Of a DNA stretch of 64,000 bases, positions 28,150 to 35,943 are shown one piece after another; the stretch's first letter is position 1; each line of letters opens with the position of its first letter. Location: NCBI GenBank assembly GCA_947259995.1, contig CAMYOK010000011.1:186001-250000 (forward strand), written 5' to 3'. The DNA is from an uncultured Pseudomonadales bacterium. Its GTDB lineage: Bacteria > Pseudomonadota > Gammaproteobacteria > Pseudomonadales > Pseudohongiellaceae. The notes under the pieces were generated by a model, which was not told the DNA's origin, did no database searches, and was given only the letters and a program-made list of their open reading frames with translations. The position numbers and the translations under genes were made by a program.

Positions 28150-29802
28150 CTAGCCTTTAGGCACCGGTTTCACCATCCACTCTCGACCTTTGAGCATTGC
28201 ATTCCAATACACAGCGGGTAGAAAATCTTTCTTCAGTGCCCATGCCATTCGAGTAGGCTGCTGCCCATCCAATAGCCATGTTGGAAAACTTGGTAGCAAC
28301 TTGCCACCATAGCCAAACTCCGCTAAAACAATTTTGCCCTTTTCAACTGTCAGTGGGCAGGAGCCATAACCATCGTATAGCGCGACTCCTTTTGTGACTC
28401 CCATCGCTGAGAGCAAGTTATGTGCGACAATTGGCGCTTGTTTACGTGCGGCGGCCATAGTCTTCGCGTTGGGGGCGTTCATAACATCCCCTAACGACCA
28501 AACATTGTCGAAGGACTTATGTCGAAGAGTGCCTTGATCCACGTCCACCCATCCTGCATCGTCTGCTAGAGGGCTACTGCGGATGAAATCCGGGGCTTGC
28601 TGAGGCGGACAAACATGGAGCATGTCGAACTCTGTACTCACCGTCTCTTTGTTACCTTCGGCATCAGTTTTTTCAAACCAAGCCATATGCGCCTCACCAT
28701 CCACTTTTGTTAAGCGGTGATTGAAGTTCAAGTGCGCATTGTATTTTTCTATATATTTCATTAGCGCTGGCACATACTCTTTCACACCGAAGAGCACCCC
28801 ACCTGCATTGTAAAATTGAATATCGATCGCACTGAGAGAGCCATTTCGATGCCAGTGATCGGCAGAGAGATACATTGCTTTCTGTGGCGCACCTGCACAT
28901 TTAATAGGCATAGGGGGTTGAGTAAAAACCGCCTTCCCCGACCTTAGGCCCTGCACAAGTTTCCATGTATAGGGAGCCAGATCAAAGCGATAATTCGAAG
29001 TCACACCGTTCTCGCCAAGGGTATCAACTAAGCCTTCTACCCCCTCCCAATTGAGTTTAAGACCACAAGCCACTACTAAGTGGTCATAGCTAAGCTGACT
29101 CCCATCATCGAGAGTGAGGCTATTGTTTTGGGGGTCAAATTCCTGAGCCGCGCATTGGATCCATTTAACCCCATTGGGGATCAGTGGGGCGGTATCTCTT
29201 TCTGTATCCGAAGCATGAAACACACCACCACCAACCATCGTCCAACCGGGTTGATAATAATGCTTTTCAGCTTTATCAACGATGGCGATCTGCAGCCCTG
29301 GTTGACGTTTCAACAAACTAGCGGCAGTGCTAATCCCCCCCGACCCGGCGCCTACTATGACCACTTTAAAATGCTGTGATTTGACCGCCTCAGGGGCTGG
29401 ACTGAGAACCTTTTTTAGATCATACCCAGCCTGCTCGGCCGCATTGAGCAACTGACCGACCGGCTGCCCCTTGGCTTTTTGGCCCAAGGCCCACAAGGTG
29501 ATCGAGCGCGTTCCCGTTCGACAATAAGCCACCAATGGTTTTGGCATCTCCGACAGAGCGCTAGCAAATTGTTCGATATCAGCAGCTTGAATCTGTCCTG
29601 AGATTACGGGGAGATAGCGTATTTCTATGCCATGGCTTTGCGCGGCTTCCTTTATATCGGCATACGCTAGCTGATCGCTGGACTCTCCATCAGGGCGGTT
29701 ACAAATTAAACTTTTCACCCCTTGTTCGGCTAGAATCTCGACATCCGTACCGTTCAATTGCTCTGTGACTGCGAACTCTTCAGTTATCTGCTTAATATTC
29801 AT
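28150..29802 (-). CDS. DUF442 (TIGR01244) phosphatase-like domain fused to an SQR-like FAD oxidoreductase
   Basis: 550 residues in two parts. Residues about 1-115 are the DUF442 domain with a PTP-type loop YCRTGTRS, found in sulfide-oxidation proteins. Residues about 145-550 are a sulfide:quinone oxidoreductase-like flavoprotein: FAD-binding VIVGAGSGGISTAASL, LVVACGLKLNW, PIKCAGAPQKAMYLSA (one redox Cys) and VWSLGDVMNAPNAKT (FAD site). The position that carries the second redox Cys in mitochondrial-type SQR (GDCTNLP) is Val here. It probably oxidises sulfide to persulfide for the neighbouring dioxygenase. It lies 66 bp after blh; a 5+5-bp interrupted hairpin at 29848-29872 overlaps the blh stop. 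Confidence 0.9.
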   Translation of the reverse strand: MNIKQITEEFAVTEQLNGTDVEILAEQGVKSLICNRPDGESSDQLAYADIKEAAQSHGIEIRYLPVISGQIQAADIEQFASALSEMPKPLVAYCRTGTRSITLWALGQKAKGQPVGQLLNAAEQAGYDLKKVLSPAPEAVKSQHFKVVIVGAGSGGISTAASLLKRQPGLQIAIVDKAEKHYYQPGWTMVGGGVFHASDTERDTAPLIPNGVKWIQCAAQEFDPQNNSLTLDDGSQLSYDHLVVACGLKLNWEGVEGLVDTLGENGVTSNYRFDLAPYTWKLVQGLRSGKAVFTQPPMPIKCAGAPQKAMYLSADHWHRNGSLSAIDIQFYNAGGVLFGVKEYVPALMKYIEKYNAHLNFNHRLTKVDGEAHMAWFEKTDAEGNKETVSTEFDMLHVCPPQQAPDFIRSSPLADDAGWVDVDQGTLRHKSFDNVWSLGDVMNAPNAKTMAAARKQAPIVAHNLLSAMGVTKGVALYDGYGSCPLTVEKGKIVLAEFGYGGKLLPSFPTWLLDGQQPTRMAWALKKDFLPAVYWNAMLKGREWMVKPVPKG

Positions 29803-29868
29803 TTTTATATCCTTTAATTTGGTCGCTTTAAGGAGCTTATCCTAGTGGTGATATCGCCAGCGGCGAGA

Positions 29869-30765
29869 TCACAATATATTGAGAGGAACCTTCAAAAATA
29901 CTTTCCCATCGGCTTCAGCTGGGGGCAGATGACCGGCACGCATATTGACTTGCAAGGAAGGCAATATCAGCCTCGGCATACCCAAAGTCTTATCGCGCGC
30001 CTCGCGCATTTCAACGAATTGATCCTCGCTGACCCCTTCATGAACATGGATATTATGTTGACGCTCCTCTGCAACAGTTGTCACCCAACTTAACTCTCGG
30101 TTGTCCGGATAATCGTGGCACATAAACAAACGGGTTTCATCTGGCAGCGACAACACCTTTTGTATGGAGCGATATAGCACCCGTGCATCGCCACCGGGAA
30201 AATCTGCTCTCGCGGAACCGCCTTCTGGCATGAAGATAGTATCGCCTACAAATGCCGCATCTCCTATGACATGCGTCATACAAGCCGGAGTATGCCCTGG
30301 CGTATGTATCGCGTAGGCCGTCATACCCCCGATCTGATAGCTGTCGCCGTCCTGAAATAGGCGATCAAACTGCGAGCCATCACGCTTGAACTCTGTCCCG
30401 GCATTAAACACCTTGCCAAAAGTTTCCTGAACAATATTGATATTCACACCGATCCCCAAAGAACCGCCCAGCGCCTCTTGCAAATAGGGAGCAGCGGAGA
30501 GGTGGTCTGCATGAACGTGGGTCTCAATGATCCACTGTACCTCCAAGCCGCGCTTTTTCACATAGGCGATGATTTGATCGGCGCCACTTAGATCTGTGCG
30601 CCCAGAGGCATAGTCGAGATCCATCACCGAATCGACAATCACACAGGCATTTGAATTTGGGTCTTTGACGACGTAGCTAAACGTATTGGTCGGGGCATCG
30701 AAAAAGTGCTCCACCTCAGGTTTTACCGTCATCTGTGGAATGAAATTTAATTCCGTTTTTTGCAT
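29869..30765 (-). CDS. blh: Persulfide dioxygenase-like metallo-beta-lactamase hydrolase (Blh/ETHE1 type)
   Basis: 298 residues. The MBL metal motif ETHVHADHLSAAPYL (HxHxDH) near residue 110 is followed by HTPGHTPACMTHVIGDAAFVGDTIFM and CHDYPDNRELSWVT, which together carry the His and Asp ligands of a mononuclear-iron ETHE1/Blh site. These enzymes oxidise glutathione or other persulfide to sulfite. It is the first gene of the sulfur operon, 39 nt behind the predicted start of a sigma-54 promoter, and faces fisR. A strong start context is given by AGGAG upstream of the ATG. Confidence 0.92.
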   Translation of the reverse strand: MQKTELNFIPQMTVKPEVEHFFDAPTNTFSYVVKDPNSNACVIVDSVMDLDYASGRTDLSGADQIIAYVKKRGLEVQWIIETHVHADHLSAAPYLQEALGGSLGIGVNINIVQETFGKVFNAGTEFKRDGSQFDRLFQDGDSYQIGGMTAYAIHTPGHTPACMTHVIGDAAFVGDTIFMPEGGSARADFPGGDARVLYRSIQKVLSLPDETRLFMCHDYPDNRELSWVTTVAEERQHNIHVHEGVSEDQFVEMREARDKTLGMPRLILPSLQVNMRAGHLPPAEADGKVFLKVPLNIL

Positions 30766-30803
30766 CGCTCGGCTCTCCTAGGGGTTCGAATAATGACTCA
30801 GAT

Positions 30804-30903
30804 ACTAAGAATGATAGCAATTCGCAGGCCAAGCGAAAGACAGCCGCTGAGAATACTGCTAAGCAATTGATATAAATCTAGTTTTAGTGAAAACATTCTT
30901 AGT
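30804..30903. repeat. Widely spaced 10-bp inverted repeat in the fisR-blh intergenic region
   Basis: ACTAAGAATG (30804-30813) and CATTCTTAGT (30894-30903) are exact reverse complements 80 bp apart. The first covers the predicted blh transcription start, and the second lies about 65-75 bp upstream of the -24 element where an activator would bind. A shorter palindrome, GTTTT-AGTG-AAAAC, occupies 30881-30894 and touches the second arm. Confidence 0.45.
30816..30831 (-). promoter_or_regulatory. Sigma-54 promoter of the persulfide/sulfide operon
   Basis: Read on the minus strand, TGGCCTGCGAATTGCT matches TGGC-N7-TTGCW with the required GG/GC spacing. Transcription would start near 30805, 39 nt before blh. 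The divergent gene encodes a FisR-type sigma-54 activator, the natural regulator. Confidence 0.85.
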
Positions 30904-30978
30904 CAAACCCCTATCAATGCTAGCCAACAGCACACACTTAAGACATAATTGACAACCATTTTAGACAAGAATGACAAT

Positions 30979-32274
30979 ATGCAAATAATCGCCTCAGATC
31001 TGCGCAATCCAGTCTCCGCCGGCATCCTCGATGGCTTTGACTGCCCTGCCATATTGGTCAGCAGTAACTACCAGATTCTAGCGGCCAACGACCAATACAC
31101 ACGCTCCTTTGGGGAGATCACCTCCGGCGACTCAGCCTATTGCTATAAGATCTCCCACGATTATGACCGCCCTTGCGATCAAGCTGGGGAGTCATGCCCT
31201 TTGGCCGCTTGCAAAAAAACTGGCCATCGCGAGAAGGTGTTGCATATTCACAACACGCCTCGGGGGCGCGAGCATGTGGATGTTGAAATGCTGCCAATCT
31301 TCGACCAAGAAGGCTCGCTCATATACTTCGTTGAACTTCTAAAGCCAGTGTCACATGCGAGCGCCCAAGCAAGCAAAGATTTGATGGTGGGCACTAGTGC
31401 GCCATTTAATCGCTTGCTCGAATTGATCACTCGCGTCGCCCCTAGCGATGCCTCCGTGCTCCTTCTCGGGGAGTCCGGCACAGGCAAAGAGCTTGCTGCC
31501 AAAGCCATCCATCAATCCAGCCCGCGCAAAGAAAAACCGTTTGTTACAGTAGAGTGTGCGGGGTTATCCGAAACGCTTTTCGAAAGTGAGTTATTTGGAC
31601 ACACTAAAGGCGCGTTCACTGGCGCCACTTATAGTAAACAAGGCTTAGTGGATGCCGCTAATGGCGGTACTCTTTTCCTCGATGAGGTGGGTGATATCGC
31701 CCTATCACAGCAGGTAAAACTATTACGGTTAATCGAAACGGGCACCTATCGCGCCGTTGGCAGCATAGAGCCTAAAAGCACCGATTTCCGGCTCATCTGC
31801 GCTACCCATATGAATCTGTGGGAGATGGTGGAGCGTGGGGAGTTCCGTGAAGATCTTTACTATCGCATCAACGTATTTCCTATCCACCTTCCTGCACTGC
31901 GTGAGCGTAGTACCGACATTCCACTACTGGCGCGCTCCATTCTCAGCAAGCTACATGCGCACACACATTATTCACTCGAAAAAAACGCTGAAGAACGCCT
32001 TATGCAATACACATTCAACGGCAATATACGCGAACTACGCAATATTTTGGAACGTGCTGTTTTGCTTTCAAACACCAGCAGTATAAGTGCAAAAATAATA
32101 GACAGCAGCATGTCGAGTGATGTTGAACGACGCAAAGTGCCACAAGACCTACAGTCTCTGGAGAGAAGGCACGTAGAAAACATGCTCGCCCAATTTGATG
32201 GTGACAAAGCAAGAGTCGCCAAAGAGCTAGGGGTCTCTCTACGTACGCTTTATCGCAAACTGCAGGCAGACTAA
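30979..32274 (+). CDS. fisR: Sigma-54-dependent activator FisR (sulfane-sulfur sensing)
   Basis: 431 residues from the ATG at 30979; a TTG ten codons upstream is possible but precedes the conserved region. The N-terminal PAS-like regulatory domain carries Cys55, Cys66, Cys73 and Cys78. The first three have the same spacing (11 and 7 residues) as Cys53/64/71 of the characterised Cupriavidus FisR, which sense sulfane sulfur. The AAA+ domain has [16 protein letters not shown] and LFLDEVGDI, and the C terminus has a Fis helix-turn-helix ([20 protein letters not shown]). It should switch on the divergent blh operon through its sigma-54 promoter when persulfides rise. Confidence 0.93.
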   Translation: MQIIASDLRNPVSAGILDGFDCPAILVSSNYQILAANDQYTRSFGEITSGDSAYCYKISHDYDRPCDQAGESCPLAACKKTGHREKVLHIHNTPRGREHVDVEMLPIFDQEGSLIYFVELLKPVSHASAQASKDLMVGTSAPFNRLLELITRVAPSDASVLLLGESGTGKELAAKAIHQSSPRKEKPFVTVECAGLSETLFESELFGHTKGAFTGATYSKQGLVDAANGGTLFLDEVGDIALSQQVKLLRLIETGTYRAVGSIEPKSTDFRLICATHMNLWEMVERGEFREDLYYRINVFPIHLPALRERSTDIPLLARSILSKLHAHTHYSLEKNAEERLMQYTFNGNIRELRNILERAVLLSNTSSISAKIIDSSMSSDVERRKVPQDLQSLERRHVENMLAQFDGDKARVAKELGVSLRTLYRKLQAD

Positions 32275-32354
32275 CGGCGGGGCGAATTAGTGAACTAAAG
32301 CGCCCGCTTACAATGAGCTCTTTAATTTCAATACCTTAGTGGCAAAAATAGATG

Positions 32355-32382
32355 TTGACTTGCCCCCGATTGCCCGTATACT
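32355..32382 (+). promoter_or_regulatory. Sigma-70 promoter and long leader of the cold-shock gene
   Basis: TTGACT (32355-32360) and TATACT (32377-32382) are separated by 16 bp, a near-consensus sigma-70 promoter. Transcription from about 32389 would give a leader of about 187 nt before the cold-shock gene. The leader resembles in length those of cspA genes, whose folding controls translation with temperature. An apparent upstream extension of the reading frame through this region is non-coding. Confidence 0.75.
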
Positions 32383-32575
32383 GCACATCAGCCTGAATAC
32401 CGGCTATATTTATGTATTGCACTTCGAAGACCCGCCGTTAAGTACTCGTTCTGTATCTCATATTTTATATTCGAATTCTAATGCTACCGACTCATGCGTA
32501 GGCACAGTACAGCTGTACTTGTCATTTGCGAGAGTCAAACAACTACTTAAATTATTTGATATACAGGATGACATT

Positions 32576-32785
32576 ATGTCTAACACAGTAACTGGCCAAG
32601 TTAAATTCTTCAACGAATCAAAAGGTTTCGGCTTTATTTCTCAGAGCAATGGCCCTGACGTATTTGTACACTACAGTGCAATCCAAGACAGTGGTTTCAA
32701 AACTTTGGCTGAAGGCCAGCAAGTTCAGTTCACAGTGACTCAAGGTCAGAAAGGCCCACAGGCTGAGAACGTTGTTGCATGCTAA
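32576..32785 (+). CDS. Cold-shock domain protein (CspA family)
   Basis: 69 residues forming one cold-shock domain, a single-stranded RNA/DNA-binding OB fold. RNP1 is seen in KGFGFISQ and RNP2 in DVFVHYSAI, with the usual start [11 protein letters not shown]. The ATG at 32576 is chosen because AGGA lies 7 nt upstream (32565-32568) and because the protein then has the standard CspA size. A small hairpin (AACGCTTT-TT-AAAGCGTT, 32794-32811) and then a strong terminator follow. Confidence 0.95.
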   Translation: MSNTVTGQVKFFNESKGFGFISQSNGPDVFVHYSAIQDSGFKTLAEGQQVQFTVTQGQKGPQAENVVAC

Positions 32786-32830
32786 TTTCTCTTAACGCTT
32801 TTTAAAGCGTTATAGCGAATTGCAAAAATG

Positions 32831-32865
32831 GGCGGTGTCACTAACGGGTGACACCGCCTTTTTTT
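32831..32865 (+). terminator. Intrinsic terminator of the cold-shock gene
   Basis: An 11-bp GC-rich stem, GGCGGTGTCAC and GTGACACCGCC, with a 6-nt loop and seven T. Classic Rho-independent structure. Confidence 0.95.
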
Positions 32866-32893
32866 ATCCCCGGATTTCCGCTGATTCTTTATC

Positions 32894-32927
32894 TTGTCAT
32901 TAACTTGTCATAGCCGTTTTTTACACT
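32894..32927 (+). promoter_or_regulatory. Pho box and -10 element of the phytase gene
   Basis: Two 7-bp direct repeats, TTGTCAT (32894-32900) and TTGTCAT (32905-32911), are separated by 4 bp, as in the PhoB box consensus CTGTCAT-N4-CTGTCAT. A -10-like TACACT lies 10 bp further on (32922-32927), the spacing used by PhoB-activated promoters that lack a -35 box. A phosphate-starvation promoter directly before a phytase gene is functionally coherent. Confidence 0.82.
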
Positions 32928-32990
32928 TACATACTTTTGCACGGAGTCCCGTTGCATCCGTTATCTATGTATTTGTAGGAGCCTTTGGCC

Positions 32991-34922
32991 ATGCCAATCT
33001 TTCAAACTCGCGCGCTTAGCATTGCCGTCTTACTAGGCTTTTCAGCAAGCGCATTATTTAGCTGTACTGCAACAGCGAATGAAGCAGTCGTTAGCCAACA
33101 AAACGCCATTGGTGAGCATTTACTCCCCCTAGATGCAGCCTCTACAAATTGGTTGAGCGTTGGAGAGCGCAGCGGCATACAAATCCTCGACGCCGACCTA
33201 GACACTCTTGACGCCTGGGATCGTAACGCCGAGTATTTAGATTCTCGCACCATTACCTTAAATGCTGTGCAAAAACGACTTTTCTCCAGTGTCGATACTC
33301 GCTCGAATCAAGTACTCCTCTATTCAGTTGATCTGGGCAGCACCGACATTAATCAGGAGTTGGTTAGCAGCACTCTTCCCTATCCTATCGAAGGGCTTTG
33401 CCTGCACAAAGATCAGCATGGTGTCCTACATTTATTTCTTATCAGCGAGTTGTTTCAAGCGCACCAATACCTGATTACCCCCGATGCAAACGAGCAATTG
33501 CAACTACGCCCACTTCGCACACTGCCCCTCGGCCCCGAAACAGAGTTCTGTGCAACGGATGACCAAACTGAGACTGTCTTTTTCAGCGAAGCCGAGAAGA
33601 CATTATGGGCATTTTCAACCCACCCAGAAGCCGAAGTGCTTCGCACACTTGTGGATATTGCCGCCCCTTTTGGCACATTAGATTCAGGGCCATTAGGGCT
33701 AAGCACGAGTCAGGGGACACTCAATGTCTTGAGCAGCAACGGGCCGCAGCTCCATCGTTACACACCTGAAAACGATGCAGAGTCGTTTAGCCACACTAGC
33801 TCCCTGCCCTTAAACAACTATGCAATTGAGTCTTCAGAAAGCCTATCGAGCATCGTCAATGACGGTAAAGTTACGCACAGTTTGTTCGACGAAGAGCACT
33901 CACGCGTGACCTTGATCGAGCAAAATGTTAGCGCCATGAGCATGCCTAGCGGCGCTCTCGCAGAAGTAAAACCCCTTGCTGAGACTGAACCAATGCCGCA
34001 ATTTGGCGATGCAGCCGACGACCCAGCGCTCTGGGTGCATCCGACGGAGGCGCACCTAAGCCTAGTCGTCGGGACCAATAAACGCCAAGGGTTATTCATT
34101 TATGATCTCGAAGGGAAGCTGGTGCAACAACTCGATGTTGGTCGCCTCAATAATGTCGATATTCGCTACGGCTTAAACATCGCTGGTAACACTGTCGATA
34201 TCGCTGTTGCCTCCAATAGAGATCTCAATGCTTTGTCTGTCTTCAGCATTAACCGCCAGAGTCGAGCATTCGAGTTGGTCGCTACTATTGCCACACCACT
34301 GCAAGACATCTATGGGCTGTGCATGTATCAAGACGGTGCGGGCAAGATGTTTACCTTTGCCAATGACGCCGATGGTAGGTTTCTTCAATACGCCTTAACA
34401 GCCAATGGCAACACCGTCTCTGGCGAGTTAACCCGGCAGTTTCAGGTAGCGAGCCAGCCCGAAGGCTGTGTCGCCGATGACCAGCTCGGGCAACTATTTA
34501 TTGGTGAAGAGGATGTTGGTATTTGGACTCTCGGCGCCAACGCTCAGGACTCGACGTCACTAAACTCTGTCGCGATGATAGGGGACGAACTGCATGACGA
34601 TGTAGAGGGCTTAGCCCTTTATAAAACGGCTGGTCGCAGCATTCTAATCGCGTCCAGCCAGGGCAATGACAGCTACGCTCTATTTGCGACAACGCCGCCC
34701 TATAGAGCGCTTGGCGCGTTCCGCATTGGATTGAATATTGCGTTAGGGATAGACGGTGCCTCAGAGACGGATGGCTTAGAAGCAAGCAGTGCAAACCTTG
34801 GCGGCCCTTACAGCGATGGCATCCTCATCGTCCAAGACGGTCGCAATGTGCTTCCCACGCAAGAGCAAAACTTTAAACTCGTCCCTTGGCGCGATATACA
34901 AGCTCTCTTTCCTGATTTGTAG
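32991..34922 (+). CDS. Secreted beta-propeller phytase, two-domain type
   Basis: About 643 residues. The ATG at 32991 is preferred over a TTG two codons earlier because AGGAG (32977-32981) lies 9 nt before it. A signal peptide (SIAVLLGFSASALFSCTATANE) sends it to the periplasm or outside. Residues about 330-640 are a canonical 3-phytase propeller beginning GDAADDPALWVHP and containing FANDADGRFLQY and LHDDVEGLALY, whose acidic residues bind calcium. Residues about 50-310 look like a divergent, incomplete second propeller domain, as known in dual-domain phytases. It would release phosphate from phytate and so fits control by the Pho box. A bidirectional terminator follows. Confidence 0.9.
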   Translation: MPIFQTRALSIAVLLGFSASALFSCTATANEAVVSQQNAIGEHLLPLDAASTNWLSVGERSGIQILDADLDTLDAWDRNAEYLDSRTITLNAVQKRLFSSVDTRSNQVLLYSVDLGSTDINQELVSSTLPYPIEGLCLHKDQHGVLHLFLISELFQAHQYLITPDANEQLQLRPLRTLPLGPETEFCATDDQTETVFFSEAEKTLWAFSTHPEAEVLRTLVDIAAPFGTLDSGPLGLSTSQGTLNVLSSNGPQLHRYTPENDAESFSHTSSLPLNNYAIESSESLSSIVNDGKVTHSLFDEEHSRVTLIEQNVSAMSMPSGALAEVKPLAETEPMPQFGDAADDPALWVHPTEAHLSLVVGTNKRQGLFIYDLEGKLVQQLDVGRLNNVDIRYGLNIAGNTVDIAVASNRDLNALSVFSINRQSRAFELVATIATPLQDIYGLCMYQDGAGKMFTFANDADGRFLQYALTANGNTVSGELTRQFQVASQPEGCVADDQLGQLFIGEEDVGIWTLGANAQDSTSLNSVAMIGDELHDDVEGLALYKTAGRSILIASSQGNDSYALFATTPPYRALGAFRIGLNIALGIDGASETDGLEASSANLGGPYSDGILIVQDGRNVLPTQEQNFKLVPWRDIQALFPDL

Positions 34923-34927
34923 GCATA

Positions 34928-34962
34928 AAAAAAGCCCCTTAGACGTAATCTAAGGGGCTTTT
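34928..34962. terminator. Bidirectional terminator between phytase and the convergent secreted-protein gene
   Basis: Stem AAAGCCCCTTAGA with TCTAAGGGGCTT and a 5-nt loop, flanked by A-runs on the left and TTTT on the right. It can serve the phytase gene on the plus strand and the 331-residue gene on the minus strand. Confidence 0.9.
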
Positions 34963-34979
34963 CAGATCATGCATTTGCG

Positions 34980-35939
34980 TTACGGCAATACATTCACTGT
35001 GACATACTCGTCGTGGTACAGACCACCATCGTCTGCGCGAGCCCACAACACATAAGTGCCTGGCTTATCAAACGTGACGTTCACATCAATCATGCCGTCT
35101 TCTGGTAGCTCTGGAGGAGTCCAGTGAGCTCCCCAAGGAGAGTTTGCAGAAGTGCGAGTGTCTTCCCAAGGCTTAGACTGGGGTGGATCAAACGTGACAT
35201 TGCCTTCGCCACGGTAGACATTCCAAGAAAGGAATAGTCCGTTGATCTTACCCACAGTGATCTGCACTGGTGGACGCAATAAGCGTGATTTAGCCGCTGT
35301 GCCATTGCCTGCAAATGGCGCAAGGCTACGTGGCTGAGGCAAACCGTCGTCTTCTAACTTCGCTGTTAACGTCAATGGCTCACCAACGCGCACAGTGCGA
35401 ATAACTTCACCCCCAACGCGGTCACCCTGAACTTCAACTGTCGGCGGGATATTCGCACGTGATTCAGGGCTACTAGTGCCCGCACCAAGCGAACCAGTTT
35501 CTGAAGCAATTACGACGTTATCTACCACATAGTCACGCGCCAAAGTGCCATAAGCCACCTTAGTAACACCGTTGACTGTCAGTGACCATTCCAGCTCTTT
35601 ATCACCCCAGTCCGCAGGAACGGGAACTTCAAACGTGAAACGGTTACGTTTTGGCAAGAAATGCGTAGGTTGGCCGCGATCCTCTGCACCAGGGCTGAAA
35701 AAGTTATTTTCGCCAACTGGCACATCGGGCTCTTCTACCCAGTTCTCGTTGTGGTAGCCGAACATCATGACATAACTGCCATCGTCAAGTTGACGCCAGC
35801 CTTCATAGGCTGGCTCAACGTGCTGCCCCTTATTATAGTTGGCAGAAGCAGCACTAGCAGCTCCAGTCACAAAGCTCATTACTACAAACAGCGTGGCAAC
35901 TACTGCATGACGTTGCCGAGTCAAACTAAACAAACCCAT
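34980..35939 (-). CDS. Secreted protein of unknown function, partner of the haem/copper monooxygenase-like protein
   Basis: About 319 residues from the ATG at 35939, chosen because an AAGGGGA ribosome site precedes it and because it lies 4 bp after the upstream stop; a longer frame to 35975 would overlap that gene. A signal peptide ends near GAASAASA. The mature protein is rich in beta strands and Gly/Pro (GWRQLDDGSYVMMFGYHNENW, FEVPVPADWGDKELEWSLT, FDKPGTYVLWARADDGGLYHDEYVTV), and the C-terminal segment looks like an Ig-like or PKD-type fold. I do not recognise an enzyme family. Tight coupling to the preceding gene suggests an exported accessory or structural subunit. Confidence 0.8.
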   Translation of the reverse strand: MGLFSLTRQRHAVVATLFVVMSFVTGAASAASANYNKGQHVEPAYEGWRQLDDGSYVMMFGYHNENWVEEPDVPVGENNFFSPGAEDRGQPTHFLPKRNRFTFEVPVPADWGDKELEWSLTVNGVTKVAYGTLARDYVVDNVVIASETGSLGAGTSSPESRANIPPTVEVQGDRVGGEVIRTVRVGEPLTLTAKLEDDGLPQPRSLAPFAGNGTAAKSRLLRPPVQITVGKINGLFLSWNVYRGEGNVTFDPPQSKPWEDTRTSANSPWGAHWTPPELPEDGMIDVNVTFDKPGTYVLWARADDGGLYHDEYVTVNVLP

Positions 35940-35943
35940 CTGA

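Noticed and set aside
32339..32575. N-terminal extension of the cold-shock protein
   Set aside because: It passes through a sigma-70 promoter and the leader; the internal ATG has a good ribosome site and yields the standard CspA length.
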